Part shown: positions 45,915 through 55,093 of the stretch, one piece after another
Numbering within the stretch: position 1 is the first letter of the stretch
How the letters are laid out: every line of letters starts with the position of its first letter
Assembly (NCBI RefSeq): GCF_018882285.1
Contig: NZ_JACVOT010000001.1
Location: 310,001 to 374,000 of the forward strand
DNA from: Polynucleobacter sp. AM-26B4
Lineage (GTDB): Bacteria; Pseudomonadota; Gammaproteobacteria; Burkholderiales; Burkholderiaceae
DNA: 64,000 nucleotides
Direction: 5' to 3'
Made by a program: the position numbers and the translations under genes
The notes under the pieces: model-generated
Told to the model about the DNA's origin: nothing
The model's input: the letters and a program-made list of their open reading frames with translations, nothing else
The model's database searches: none

Positions 45915-46874
45915 ATGAAATCATTCAAAGCCCTCCTGGTTGCATCCTATGGTCGACATTATTTGGCCAGAGCAATTGAGGGTGAAGCGGATATCAGTCC
46001 ACAAGCTTTGTATCAAGTCACCTCCCGCGGCAAACAACATTTGGGTGCGGTTGGCGATATCTTGGAAGTTCAAGAAACTGGGCCTGAGCAAGCGGTCATT
46101 GAAAAAATTCTTGAACGTAAAAATCTTTTGTATCGTTCAGATGCTTATAAAAGTAAATCAATAGCCAGCAATGTCGATCAGATCTTGATCGTACTTGCCA
46201 CTGAACCAGGATTTTCGCCAGACCTTTTAGGTCGCGCAGTGATTGCCGCTGAAACTGCAGGCATCATCCCTCGAATCATTCTCAATAAATGCGATCTGCC
46301 TAACAAGTTACCAGCTGCGCGCAAGATGCTTGAGCCTTATATTGCGATGGGATACCCTGTTCACGAAATGTCTGTGAAACACGATCTTGCATCAGTAGAG
46401 GCTTTACTACAGCATGTTCAGGGTCGCGTATCAGTATTGGTTGGTCAATCAGGCATGGGCAAGTCCACGCTATTAAATGCATTGATTCCTGATGCGGCAG
46501 CTCAAACTCAAGAACATTCGAAGAAGTTAGACAGTGGCAAACACACCACGACTGCTTGTCGTTATTACGATTTACCGCCTGCAAAAGAAAGCACCTCTAC
46601 CAAGTCTTTTGCTGGCGCACTGATTGATTCACCAGGGTTTCAAGAATTTGGTTTAGCTCATCTCTCAGAGAGTGAGCTTCAACATGCTTTTATTGAGTTC
46701 AGACCCTTGCTAGGGAAATGCAAGTTTCATAACTGCAGCCATGGTGATGAGCCTGGCTGCGTTGTTCGATCTGCTGTGGATGCTGGGACTATCTCAGCCC
46801 AGCGAGTAGATTTATTTCGTCAATTACGCCATGAATCTCACAACGCAGATGCTATCCAAGCCAAACTGAAATAG
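45915..46874 (+). CDS. rsgA: Ribosome small subunit-dependent GTPase A
   Basis: Circularly permuted GTPase acting in late 30S assembly; 319 residues from ATG 45915. An OB fold is at about 5-75; motif order is permuted, NKCDLP (G4) near 120 before GQSGMGKSTLLN (G1) near 177, then DSPGFQEFGL (G3). The zinc knuckle CKFHNC-x-H-x5-C is at the C-terminus. It is likely co-transcribed with the Ste24-type gene. The last 23 bp overlap the convergent CobD-like gene. Confidence 0.96.
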   Translation: MKSFKALLVASYGRHYLARAIEGEADISPQALYQVTSRGKQHLGAVGDILEVQETGPEQAVIEKILERKNLLYRSDAYKSKSIASNVDQILIVLATEPGFSPDLLGRAVIAAETAGIIPRIILNKCDLPNKLPAARKMLEPYIAMGYPVHEMSVKHDLASVEALLQHVQGRVSVLVGQSGMGKSTLLNALIPDAAAQTQEHSKKLDSGKHTTTACRYYDLPPAKESTSTKSFAGALIDSPGFQEFGLAHLSESELQHAFIEFRPLLGKCKFHNCSHGDEPGCVVRSAVDAGTISAQRVDLFRQLRHESHNADAIQAKLK

Positions 46875-47796
46875 TCATCAAAGCAATCAGCGTTAGCCAA
46901 AGAATCACTGCTCGCCAAACCAAACCAACAGCAGAACGCAAACTGCGCAAAGAAGCTTCAATGCCTAAATCATAAATAGGTGGCTCCCCTGATTCAGCCA
47001 TGCGCAAAGCTTCATCACTGTCTGGCTCAGGTAGTGGAGCCCCTAAACGAACTCCTAATGCACCGGCGCCCGCAGCCAAAATGATGGCCTCAAGTTCATT
47101 GCTCCATTTACGCAAATGAAAGCGCCAGCCGTAAATCGCGTCTTCAAAATTACCCACAATGGCAAAGCCAATCGCAGTTAAACGCACAGGAATCCAATCA
47201 ATGATCTGGAATAAACTTCTGGCTGCGCTTCCTAGAGAACTACTTGCCTGCGCAGGCCAACGTTGCGCGGCTAATTCACTTAAGCGATATAAAACCACAC
47301 CAGCAGGGCCGAAAGGCAACATGAACCAAAAGATTGGTCCAAAGACATGGCGGTGAGCGCCAATGATGGCTTGCTCAAGAGTCAAACGAATCACCTCAGA
47401 TTCGCTCATGGTTTCAGTGTTAACACCTGCGCCCTGCCACTCAGCAAGCAGTTGTCGTGCAGTATCTAGATCACGCTCAAGTAAGGCTTCATGAATGGCT
47501 GTGAATGGATGACTGAATTGTCTAAATCCTAAAAATAAATAAACAATCAGCACACTCCAAATGAACGCCAACATTGGTTGCGTAGCGAGCAAAACAATGT
47601 GGATGGCCAAGACCAAAACAACTGGAGGAATCAGCGCAGCCACGCAGGCCAAACGACCACTGCGTTCTGCACCAGTGTCGATATTTTTGACAATGAAATC
47701 TAACCAACCATGGGTGATGCGATGAACCCAGTGATTTTTTTCAACTGGCTTGTATTGCTCAGCAATCAGAGCGAAGAGTAGTGAGAAAAATGTCAT
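46852..47796 (-). CDS. CobD/CbiB-family membrane protein
   Basis: Inner-membrane protein related to adenosylcobinamide-phosphate synthase; 314 residues from the ATG at 47794-47796, chosen because it overlaps the Nudix stop (ATGA). Several hydrophobic helices are at about 1-12, 45-65, 67-85, 145-170 and near 295-312. EKNHWVHRITHGW near 18 is typical of this conserved betaproteobacterial subgroup. No other cobalamin-synthesis genes are in the window, so a B12 role should not be assumed; AmpE-like function is another possibility. Confidence 0.8.
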   Translation of the reverse strand: MTFFSLLFALIAEQYKPVEKNHWVHRITHGWLDFIVKNIDTGAERSGRLACVAALIPPVVLVLAIHIVLLATQPMLAFIWSVLIVYLFLGFRQFSHPFTAIHEALLERDLDTARQLLAEWQGAGVNTETMSESEVIRLTLEQAIIGAHRHVFGPIFWFMLPFGPAGVVLYRLSELAAQRWPAQASSSLGSAARSLFQIIDWIPVRLTAIGFAIVGNFEDAIYGWRFHLRKWSNELEAIILAAGAGALGVRLGAPLPEPDSDEALRMAESGEPPIYDLGIEASLRSLRSAVGLVWRAVILWLTLIALMTISVWLG

Positions 47797-48527
47797 GCTT
47801 TTAAAAAGTGATAAAGATTCCGTAGCATACCCGCAGTTGCTCCCCAAATGAACTTATTTTCATAGGGCATTGCATAAAAACGACGGTAGCCTTGTGGGCT
47901 TTCCCACATCCTTTGCTCATGATGATGTGGATTCATCAAATAAGCCATTGGCACCTCAAAAATATCAGCCACCTCAAATTCATCAGGCTGGTAAGAATGT
48001 CCTGCATGAATCAAGCTCACCACAGGGGTCACTTGATAGCCTGTGATGGTCAAGTAATGGGGCAATGAACCGAGCACTTCAACTCTGTTAGCTGGCAGTC
48101 CAATCTCTTCTTCTGCTTCTCGTAAAGCTGTATCTATGGCTGAAGTGTCTCCTGGGTCCGAGCGCCCTCCAGGAAAACTGATTTGCCCTGGATGATCATG
48201 CAAATGGGCCGTTCTTTGTGTGAGGAGGATTTTTAATTCATTCTCATACATGATCAGTGGAATCAATACTGCAGCAGGCGTCAGCTCATTTCCACGACCT
48301 GCCTTGACCGACCCCTCTCTGGCCAAGGCCGCCCGATTCTCATCGGTCACCTCAGCTTTCCAATGCTTCTCTTGGGTAAACCTCAAGCGCAATGCATCGG
48401 GTTTTAACAAAGCTTGCTCAATCGCAGGCATATGGCTGTCGCGCGACACAATCGGCACTTCTCTTGGGTCGAAAATAGCTTGAGAAGTCCCCGTGGTTTT
48501 AGGTGAGCGATCGCTTGAACGTGACAT
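47793..48527 (-). CDS. Nudix hydrolase, CoA pyrophosphatase type
   Basis: A 244-residue Nudix protein. The Nudix box GX5EX7REUXEEXGU is recognisable from GGRSDPGDT to REAEEEIGL, although the first position of the motif deviates: the usual Glu is Asp/Ser here. The adjacent PGQISFPGGR motif is the extended signature of CoA-specific Nudix enzymes (NudL type). It probably hydrolyses CoA or related pyrophosphates. The N-terminal 60 residues are variable. Its stop overlaps the CobD-like start. Confidence 0.87.
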   Translation of the reverse strand: MSRSSDRSPKTTGTSQAIFDPREVPIVSRDSHMPAIEQALLKPDALRLRFTQEKHWKAEVTDENRAALAREGSVKAGRGNELTPAAVLIPLIMYENELKILLTQRTAHLHDHPGQISFPGGRSDPGDTSAIDTALREAEEEIGLPANRVEVLGSLPHYLTITGYQVTPVVSLIHAGHSYQPDEFEVADIFEVPMAYLMNPHHHEQRMWESPQGYRRFYAMPYENKFIWGATAGMLRNLYHFLKA

Positions 48528-48575
48528 GAGTTCTAGTTTATCTGAAGCCGGATATTTTTTAGTGGCCTAAAAAGC

Positions 48576-48601
48576 ACAAAGGCAGCCTAAGCTGCCTTTG
48601 T
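48576..48601 (-). terminator. Terminator of the rpsP-rimM-trmD-rplS operon
   Basis: An 11-bp perfect stem ACAAAGGCAGC / GCTGCCTTTGT with loop CTAA (CTAA/TTAG), 18 bp after the rplS stop. On the minus strand it is followed by GCTTTTTAGG. It is a strong intrinsic terminator. Confidence 0.8.
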
Positions 48602-48618
48602 ATAAAAGTTGAAACTGA

Positions 48619-49005
48619 TTACTCAGCCACAACTTCCTTTGTGCGAGCTTGTAGCTTCTCTTTGATACGTGCTGATTTACCAGAACGATCACGCAAGTAG
48701 TACAACTTAGCACGACGTACATCACCGCGACGCTTAACTTCAACGCTAGCGATCAATGGTGAGTAAGTTTGGAATGTACGCTCGATACCTTCGCCAGATG
48801 AAATCTTGCGAACGATAAAGCTTGAGTTCAAACCACGATTGCGTTTAGCAATCACAACACCTTCGTAAGCCTGCACACGTTTACGAGTACCTTCAACCAC
48901 GTTAACGTTTACAACAACTGTATCGCCAGGTGCAAACGCAGGTAGCGTTTTGTTGGCTGTTAGACGAGCAATCTCTTCTTGCTCAATTGATTCAATAATG
49001 TTCAT
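48619..49005 (-). CDS. rplS: 50S ribosomal protein L19
   Basis: Ribosomal protein at the 30S-50S interface; 128 residues. Typical segments are [38 protein letters not shown] and [21 protein letters not shown]. It is the last gene of the operon, 78 bp after trmD, and is followed by a strong terminator. The C-terminal [12 protein letters not shown] is a usual short extension in this group. Confidence 0.98.
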   Translation of the reverse strand: MNIIESIEQEEIARLTANKTLPAFAPGDTVVVNVNVVEGTRKRVQAYEGVVIAKRNRGLNSSFIVRKISSGEGIERTFQTYSPLIASVEVKRRGDVRRAKLYYLRDRSGKSARIKEKLQARTKEVVAE

Positions 49006-49083
49006 TACAACTCCTATAGCATCGTACCAACGTTGTATTCCGAATAAACGGACTTGGTAGAGGATGCGGTTTAAAACCCTGTC

Positions 49084-49833
49084 TTATTTTTGCAAAGAGG
49101 CTAAAAAAGCTTCATCTGCAGAACTCAACAAGCCTTGCTGACGTGCCTGAATAATTAAATCAGGTCGTCGCTTTAACGTCAGCTCCAAAGATTGTTTCCG
49201 ACGGTAATCCGCTATTTTAGCGTGATGTCCGCATAAAAGCACGTCCGGAACCAATAAATTTTCATAATTTTCGGGCCTGGTGTAGTGAAAACAGTCCAAA
49301 AGCCCCTCCATAAAGCTATCTTGGGCCACAGAATCAGCATCTCCAAGGGCTCCAGGGATCAAACGGATCACGGCGTCCATCACCGCCATGGCGGGTATTT
49401 CACCCCCAGAAACCACAAAATCGCCCAAACTGAGCTCTTCGTCGACGCGGCGCTCCACCAAACGCTGGTCAATGGCCTCGTAACGCCCGCATAAGAGGGT
49501 TACAACGCCTAAATCATTAATATATTTGGCTTTTTTCTGAGTAAATTGCTCACCTTGAGGAGATAACAAGATCACCGGGCCTTTTTTGGCCGATTTTTCT
49601 TGGTCTTTTGCCACAGCATCCAGGGTGTCCTCAAGGGGCTTTGCCATCATGACCATGCCAGGACCACCGCCATAGGCGCGGTCATCAACAGTTCGTCTAG
49701 CGTCTTGCGTGAAGTCTCTTGGGTTCCATGTGTGGATGCTGGCCAAACCCTGCTCAAAAGCTCTGCTCGTGATCCCCCAAGAGGTCAATGCAGAGAACAT
49801 TTCAGGGAAGATGGTTACAAGGTCAAAACGCAT
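49084..49833 (-). CDS. trmD: tRNA (guanine-N1-)-methyltransferase
   Basis: Forms m1G37 in tRNAs to prevent frameshifting; 249 residues. The SPOUT-knot SAM site is visible in [23 protein letters not shown] and [17 protein letters not shown]. The catalytic [12 protein letters not shown] motif is near residue 52. It is third in the conserved rpsP-rimM-trmD-rplS operon, 18 bp after rimM. Confidence 0.97.
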   Translation of the reverse strand: MRFDLVTIFPEMFSALTSWGITSRAFEQGLASIHTWNPRDFTQDARRTVDDRAYGGGPGMVMMAKPLEDTLDAVAKDQEKSAKKGPVILLSPQGEQFTQKKAKYINDLGVVTLLCGRYEAIDQRLVERRVDEELSLGDFVVSGGEIPAMAVMDAVIRLIPGALGDADSVAQDSFMEGLLDCFHYTRPENYENLLVPDVLLCGHHAKIADYRRKQSLELTLKRRPDLIIQARQQGLLSSADEAFLASLQK

Positions 49834-49851
49834 GGCTTCATCATAAAGAAA

Positions 49852-50418
49852 TCACCAGTCCAACTGCCAATCCACAACGATTTGACGTTCTGGATCATTG
49901 GCATCTTTGTTGACTGATTTGATGACAGATTCAATGAATGGAATCAAACGATCTTCTTTTTGTCCTTCAAATCGCACACACAAAATAGATTGCGCCCCGT
50001 TGTCCATCAGGTCAACAACCAAGCCCAATGTTTGGCCTTGCTCATTGATCACAGGTAAACCAATCAAGTCGACCCAATAGAAACTATCGTCTTCCTCTTC
50101 AGGAAAGTCGGCACGACTGACGTAAACAGCCATGCCTTTGATGGCAAGGGCTTGATCACGATCATTGATGTCTTCTAAACCAAGAAGGATTTGCCCACTG
50201 TGTTCTTTGGCAGTTTTAACTGCCATAGGTCGTGCTAAGTCCGCCAAGGCTGGGGGCTTAGATAACCAAACAAGCGGCGCTGAGAATAAAGCTAAGGGCT
50301 CTTTTGAATAAGGCTTGATTTTCACCAAACCTCTGATCCCTTGAGCGTCGAGCACATGCCCGACAAGAACTAGGTCAGATGGAGAACTCGTTGCAGTACT
50401 TTTCATTGCAGTACTCAT
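49852..50418 (-). CDS. rimM: 16S rRNA processing protein RimM
   Basis: 30S maturation factor binding S19; 188 residues from the ATG at 50416-50418, chosen because GGAGG lies 5-6 bp upstream (TTG and ATG codons further up remain open). The N-terminal domain begins LVLVGHVLDAQGIRGLVKI; the PRC-barrel part contains FYWVDLIGLPVINEQG and ends with a typical DWQLDW. It has the usual operon position between rpsP and trmD. Confidence 0.95.
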   Translation of the reverse strand: MSTAMKSTATSSPSDLVLVGHVLDAQGIRGLVKIKPYSKEPLALFSAPLVWLSKPPALADLARPMAVKTAKEHSGQILLGLEDINDRDQALAIKGMAVYVSRADFPEEEDDSFYWVDLIGLPVINEQGQTLGLVVDLMDNGAQSILCVRFEGQKEDRLIPFIESVIKSVNKDANDPERQIVVDWQLDW

Positions 50419-50444
50419 GAGAGCCTCCATCAACCAAGACTTAC

Positions 50445-50690
50445 TTAGGCCTTAGGAGCACCCTTAAGTAAACGTGCTACTGTTGGTGACAACTGAGCAC
50501 CAACACCTTGCCAATAAGTCAAACGATCCTGAGCAACACGGAAACCTTGTTCAGATTCCACTGCGCTAGGATTGTAATAACCGATGCGCTCGATAAAGTT
50601 CGAGTCACGGCGATTGCGTTTGTCTGTAGCTACGATGCTAAAGAATGGACGATTTTTAGAACCGCCACGTGCGAGTCGAATGACGACCAT
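50445..50690 (-). CDS. rpsP: 30S ribosomal protein S16
   Basis: A 81-residue ribosomal protein. The N-terminus [17 protein letters not shown] and the central [15 protein letters not shown] are diagnostic. It is the first gene of the rpsP-rimM-trmD-rplS operon with a good promoter 34 bp upstream. Confidence 0.98.
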   Translation of the reverse strand: MVVIRLARGGSKNRPFFSIVATDKRNRRDSNFIERIGYYNPSAVESEQGFRVAQDRLTYWQGVGAQLSPTVARLLKGAPKA

Positions 50691-50723
50691 GTGATTTCCT
50701 TACAATGCTGAAATAAACCACGT

Positions 50724-50753
50724 ATTCTATCGCAGAATTGCCCAGAAGACCAA
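50724..50753 (-). promoter_or_regulatory. Promoter of the rpsP operon
   Basis: Minus-strand TTGGTC (50748-50753) and TAGAAT (50724-50729) are separated by 18 bp, giving a short leader of about 27 nt before rpsP. The region is shared with the divergent META lipoprotein gene. Confidence 0.55.
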
Positions 50754-50768
50754 AATTTAAAGGTAAGC

Positions 50769-51260
50769 ATGACTAATTTAAGACCATCGACCCTGTTTTT
50801 GACACTCTTGGCCAGTTCCAGCTTATTGTTGGGTGCCTGCGCCCAAGTCATACCGCCCTGTAACGCCGTGAACGCCCCTGCCATCCAAGATGTGCAAGCC
50901 AGCCAATGGACCTTGATCAGGTGGCACTACACCAGCCCCAACGATGGGAAAACCCGCCAAAGATCAATCCCATATGGTGAAAATAAGACCCAGCTGAGCC
51001 TCAACTTTTCATCTGATGGTAAATCTGTCAGTGGCCACTCTGGCTGTAATCTCTATACAGCTCAAGTTCAGGTGGGGGATAAAGGCTTTGTCATAGAAAA
51101 AATAGCCAGCACCCGCAAAGCTTGTGATCCTGCCGCGAGTGACTTGGAATATAAGTTTTTGAGTCATCTGGCTAACTATCGAAGCATGGTACGAGATGGC
51201 GATCGACTCTTGATCATGACCCGCGACAATGAAGTGTTGAGTTTTTCACTTAAAAACTAA
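50769..51260 (+). CDS. META-domain lipoprotein (HslJ-like)
   Basis: A 163-residue envelope protein with a lipoprotein signal peptide: hydrophobic residues 9-22 and lipobox SLLLGAC with the lipidated cysteine near residue 24. The META domain follows at about 45-160 (FSSDGKSVSGHSGCNLYTAQ and the TRKACD motif with conserved cysteines). HslJ relatives link to stress and novobiocin resistance; here the role is unknown. It is divergent from rpsP, with AAGG before the ATG. Confidence 0.85.
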   Translation: MTNLRPSTLFLTLLASSSLLLGACAQVIPPCNAVNAPAIQDVQASQWTLIRWHYTSPNDGKTRQRSIPYGENKTQLSLNFSSDGKSVSGHSGCNLYTAQVQVGDKGFVIEKIASTRKACDPAASDLEYKFLSHLANYRSMVRDGDRLLIMTRDNEVLSFSLKN

Positions 51261-51314
51261 GGGATTTGATACAGGCGCTTTAACGCTGACCGATTAAATC
51301 AATACAATAAGTCC

Positions 51315-51758
51315 ATGCATAAAAACAAACTTCTCTTTTGCGCCTTGGGTCTTTTTTTTCCAGGCACCGGTTTCAATGTCTTTTATCTAAAAGGTCTTGG
51401 TAGTCCATGGGCCTGGTTACAAATGGTCAGTTTATTTGCAGGCATCTTGGGCTGGAAATTATTGGGTGCCAGTGAGATGTCCTCTGCCCTCGGTTGGATT
51501 CTGGCAGCCGCTGGATTTATTGCACTGGAAGCCAGCTGGCTAACCACCATCGTATTTGGTTTGCGGCCTGATGAAAAATGGGATGCTCAATTCAATGCCA
51601 ACAGTGGACAAAAAAGTGCATCAGGCTGGTTGGTTATTTTGTGCGTGATCGCTTCTTTGATGATTGGCGCAGCCATTTTGATGATTGGCTTGGCGATTGC
51701 CTTCGAGCAACACTTTCTCAGTCAATTTGAGGCTGCTAAAAAGATATCTCAGCAATAG
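51315..51758 (+). CDS. Small membrane protein, unknown function
   Basis: A 147-residue protein with about four hydrophobic helices (roughly 6-22, 32-50, 56-82 and 103-130). The start FCALGLFFPGTGFNVFYL recalls the first helix of TM2-type domains, which begin with Pro/Gly-rich turns, but this is not a firm match. A conserved-looking GLRPDEKW lies between helices. It follows the META gene by 54 bp and is convergent with etfA. I do not recognise the family. Confidence 0.6.
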   Translation: MHKNKLLFCALGLFFPGTGFNVFYLKGLGSPWAWLQMVSLFAGILGWKLLGASEMSSALGWILAAAGFIALEASWLTTIVFGLRPDEKWDAQFNANSGQKSASGWLVILCVIASLMIGAAILMIGLAIAFEQHFLSQFEAAKKISQQ

Positions 51759-51770
51759 ATAAACGAAGGA

Positions 51771-52712
51771 TCAACCCAACTCTTTGATGAGTTCTGGAAC
51801 TGCTGTGAACAAATCAGCCACCAGGCCATAATCAGCCACACTGAAAATAGCAGCATCAGCATCTTTGTTGATCGCAACGATCACTTTGGAATCTTTCATA
51901 CCAGCCAAGTGCTGAATCGCTCCTGAAATACCAACAGCAATGTAGAGCTGAGGCGCCACGATTTTTCCAGTTTGCCCTACTTGATAATCGTTCGGAACAT
52001 AACCAGCATCAACCGCTGCTCTAGAGGCACCCAAAGCAGCCCCCAGCTTGTCAGCTAAAGGCTCAAGCAATTCTTGATACTTTTCTGCAGAGCCCAAACC
52101 ACGTCCACCAGACACCACCACCTTCGCGGCTGATAACTCTGGACGATCTGACTGGTTAATTTCTTTAGAAACAAATGCAGAAATTGCTGAATCAGCCACT
52201 GCAGTAATTTTTTCAATCGAAGCATTACCGCCAGTATTGGCAACTGGATCAAATCCAGTGGTGCGCACAGTGATCACCTTGATAGCATCACGTGATTGAA
52301 CTGTGGCGATTGCATTACCTGCATAAATGGGTCTCTCAAAAGTATCAGCACTGATCACCTTGGTGATATCAGACACTTGAGCCACATCTAATTTTGCTGC
52401 CACTCTTGGCAAAGTATTTTTACCAATCGCTGTGGCTGGTGCCAAGACATGAGAATAAGCAGAGCCTGATGTCAGAGCCAAGATTTGTTCTGCCAAGTTT
52501 TCACCCAGCTGATGTTGTAGATGCGGCGCATCCACATGAATGACCTTTGTCACCCCAGACACCAATGATGCTGATTGAGCGGCGGCATCGGCTTGATGCC
52601 CAGCAACCAAAACATGCACATCACCACCACATGTAAGAGCTGCTGTAACAGTATTAAGAGTTGCGGCCTTTAAAGAAAGGTTGTCGTGTTCTGCTATTAC
52701 CAAAATAGTCAT
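51771..52712 (-). CDS. etfA: Electron transfer flavoprotein, alpha subunit
   Basis: FAD-carrying subunit of ETF, passing electrons from acyl-CoA dehydrogenases to ETF:quinone oxidoreductase; 313 residues. The C-terminal FAD-binding region is clear: VVSGGRGLGSAEKY, GASRAAVDAGYVPNDYQVGQTGK, PQLYIAVGISGAIQHLAGM and AINKDADAAIFSVADYG. It lies immediately after etfB with no gap. No acyl-CoA dehydrogenase or ETF-QO gene is present in the window. Confidence 0.97.
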   Translation of the reverse strand: MTILVIAEHDNLSLKAATLNTVTAALTCGGDVHVLVAGHQADAAAQSASLVSGVTKVIHVDAPHLQHQLGENLAEQILALTSGSAYSHVLAPATAIGKNTLPRVAAKLDVAQVSDITKVISADTFERPIYAGNAIATVQSRDAIKVITVRTTGFDPVANTGGNASIEKITAVADSAISAFVSKEINQSDRPELSAAKVVVSGGRGLGSAEKYQELLEPLADKLGAALGASRAAVDAGYVPNDYQVGQTGKIVAPQLYIAVGISGAIQHLAGMKDSKVIVAINKDADAAIFSVADYGLVADLFTAVPELIKELG

Positions 52713-53462
52713 TTAGATCACCTTTGCTTCATTTTTAAGTTTATCAACCAATGTTTTGATATCTGGAACCATCACTCCAGCACTCCGTGCTGGAGGCTCC
52801 TCCACCTTGAGTGTGGTGATGCGAGGAGTAACATCCACAGATAAATCCTCTGGCTTAAAAATATCTAATGGCTTCTTTTTCGCCTTCATGATGTTAGGCA
52901 ATGTGACGTAGCGAGGCTCGTTCAAACGTAAATCTGTGGTGATCACAGCAGGCAACTTAATTGAAATAGTTTCTAAACCGCCATCAACCTCACGAGTAAC
53001 GGTTGCCTTACCATCCGCAAGCTGAACTTTTGAAGCAAAAGTCGCCTGAGAGATATTTAATAAAGCTGCCAACATTTGGCCCGTTTGATTGCTGTCATCG
53101 TCAATCGCTTGCTTGCCCAAGATAATTAAATCAGGTTGCTCTTTATCAACGATTGCTTTTAGTAATTTAGCAACTGCCAATGGCTGTAACTCAACATCTG
53201 TTTCAACCAAGATACCTCTGTCGGCACCGATGGCCATGGCTGTGCGAATTGTTTCTTGAGATTGAGTTAAGCCACAAGAAACAGCGATGATTTCAGTTGC
53301 AAGACCGGCCTCTTTCAGGCGCACAGCTTCTTCAACCGCAATTTCATCAAATGGGTTCATGCTCATTTTGACGTTTGCAATATCAACGCCTGATTGATCA
53401 GATTTAACTCGCACTTTGACGTTGTAATCAACGACACGTTTAACAGCCACCAAAATTTTCAT
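52713..53462 (-). CDS. etfB: Electron transfer flavoprotein, beta subunit
   Basis: AMP-binding subunit of ETF, 249 residues. The AMP site is recognised in [21 protein letters not shown] near residue 120, and the recognition-loop region in [21 protein letters not shown] near 192. The N-terminal [19 protein letters not shown] is typical. It is first in the etfB-etfA pair. Confidence 0.97.
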   Translation of the reverse strand: MKILVAVKRVVDYNVKVRVKSDQSGVDIANVKMSMNPFDEIAVEEAVRLKEAGLATEIIAVSCGLTQSQETIRTAMAIGADRGILVETDVELQPLAVAKLLKAIVDKEQPDLIILGKQAIDDDSNQTGQMLAALLNISQATFASKVQLADGKATVTREVDGGLETISIKLPAVITTDLRLNEPRYVTLPNIMKAKKKPLDIFKPEDLSVDVTPRITTLKVEEPPARSAGVMVPDIKTLVDKLKNEAKVI

Positions 53463-53793
53463 AAAAACTCTTATTTTTTATTGTTAACAAAAGTCCAGTC
53501 ATTTCAAAAATTAAAACTATTTTGAGCTTGCCGACTGGGTTTGCTTAATAACTTGTCTAATGCTCTTATTTTAATATGCCTAAAAAGTTCTTACATCAGA
53601 AAGTATTACTTCCAATCAATACCCAAAACACCCTAGCCACAGAAGGACATGGCGCCATCCTTGAAGCTGATAGGAGTATCCTGAATAGAGATTCAGACAT
53701 TATCAGGAAATTACTGATTGATTAGAGCCCTAAAATACTGTTTTAATGGGGTTCATTAGCCCATAGCCAAAACTCAAAAAAGACATATCCGAT
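53463..53793. other. 331-bp divergent gap between etfB and mltB
   Basis: AT-rich region that must carry both promoters. It holds a perfect 10-bp palindrome ATGGCGCCAT (53649-53658), an inverted repeat CTGAAT-AGAG-ATTCAG (53681-53696), and a 49-codon ORF (53576-53725). No strong promoter pair could be placed with confidence. Confidence 0.5.
53576..53725 (+). CDS. Possible 49-residue small protein
   Basis: An ATG-to-TAG frame (MPKKFLHQKVLLPINTQ at the start, IIRKLLID at the end) in the etfB/mltB gap. No Shine-Dalgarno precedes it and no family is recognised. The predicted residue mix is not obviously random, but an AT-rich gap of this size can hold such a frame by chance. It overlaps both inverted repeats noted in the gap. 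Confidence 0.2.
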   Translation: MPKKFLHQKVLLPINTQNTLATEGHGAILEADRSILNRDSDIIRKLLID

Positions 53794-55062
53794 TTGAATA
53801 ACACCACATCACTCACAAATAGATTTTCTAAGCTGATGATCAGCGGTATTGCCGCTACTTTGTTATCGGCCTGCGCCAATCTCAGTGGTGACAGATCCAA
53901 TCAAGCATCGACATCAAATCAAAGTGGCACTTCGGCAGACAGCATGGGGCAAGCGGAATCAATCAACGCAGATTCTTTGCAAGCCTTTTTAGAACAGGTC
54001 TCTAAAAATCATCAAATTCCGCTGAATGATTTAAAGCGTGCTTTTGATGATACAAAAGCTATTCCATCAATCAAAAAACTGGTGATGCCACCCCCTCCAG
54101 GCTTTCAAAAGAACTGGAAAGTCTATCGCAGCAGATTTGTTGAACCCAGACGTTTAGCTGCGGGTCAGAAGTTTTGGGCAACTCATCGCTCCTTCATTGA
54201 AAAAACTGAAAAAGAAACTGGTGTTCCAGCAGAAATCATCGTATCAATCATTGGCGTTGAAACCATCTATGGCCGCCACATGGGAGGGTTCTCTGTTCGA
54301 GACACTCTCAGCACCCTTGGATTCGACTACCCCAATACTCCTAACAAGATAGCCAGAGAAACTCTGTTCAAGAATCAGCTCGAGGATTTAATTTTGCTTT
54401 GCTGGGCAGAGAACCGCCAAGCAAAACCATTCAAAACATGTTTGAACCAAACTGGATCCTATGCAGGAGCCATCGGCTTACCTCAGTTCATGCCAGGCAG
54501 CATCAGGCGGTTTGCTGTGGACGGCAATAAAGATGGCAAGATCGATTTAAGAAATTCACCAGAAGATGCCATTGCAAGCGTGGCCAACTTCTTAAAAGTA
54601 CATGGTTGGGTTCAGGATGAGCCGATTTACCTTGAGATTGAAAGCAGCCAGGCTGCCGAAAACAATGCCGCACGTTTAGCTGATGGCGAACCAAAAGCAA
54701 AGCTTCAATTAGGTCATCTGGTGAACCAAGGATTATTAAAACAAAGCTCGCTACCTACAAACACACCAAGCTTGATCGTTGACTTACCAAGCCCTGGTAA
54801 CAATGGTGGCACCGATGTTCGTTATGTGATTGGTCTGCGTAACTTTTTAGCGATCTGCGATTACAACCGCAGCTTCTTTTACGCTCAATCAGTAGCAGAA
54901 TTTGCTGAAGCTTTAGACGATGTGAGACCGGCGAGCGAGGTTGCTAAAAAAGCAACGAACAAGTCTAAAAATACCAAAAAGACTGCCAAAAAAAGTAACT
55001 CTTCTGGCTCATCAAGTAGCAAAGTAACAGCCAAATCAAGCAATAAATCAATCAGCCAATAA
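53794..55062 (+). CDS. mltB: Lytic murein transglycosylase B
   Basis: Lipoprotein that cleaves peptidoglycan glycan chains, 422 residues. Start at TTG 53794 is preferred since it supplies the basic residues of the signal peptide (NRFSKLM); lipobox LLSAC has the lipid cysteine near 27. The catalytic glutamate is in GVETIYGRHMGG near residue 155; GAIGLPQFMPGSIRRFAVDG near 228 and the calcium-loop-like DGNKDGKIDL follow. The last 40 residues form a Lys/Ser-rich tail unusual for the family. Confidence 0.93.
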   Translation: MNNTTSLTNRFSKLMISGIAATLLSACANLSGDRSNQASTSNQSGTSADSMGQAESINADSLQAFLEQVSKNHQIPLNDLKRAFDDTKAIPSIKKLVMPPPPGFQKNWKVYRSRFVEPRRLAAGQKFWATHRSFIEKTEKETGVPAEIIVSIIGVETIYGRHMGGFSVRDTLSTLGFDYPNTPNKIARETLFKNQLEDLILLCWAENRQAKPFKTCLNQTGSYAGAIGLPQFMPGSIRRFAVDGNKDGKIDLRNSPEDAIASVANFLKVHGWVQDEPIYLEIESSQAAENNAARLADGEPKAKLQLGHLVNQGLLKQSSLPTNTPSLIVDLPSPGNNGGTDVRYVIGLRNFLAICDYNRSFFYAQSVAEFAEALDDVRPASEVAKKATNKSKNTKKTAKKSNSSGSSSSKVTAKSSNKSISQ

Positions 55063-55093
55063 GCTAGATATTATTTAAATAAATACTATTTAA

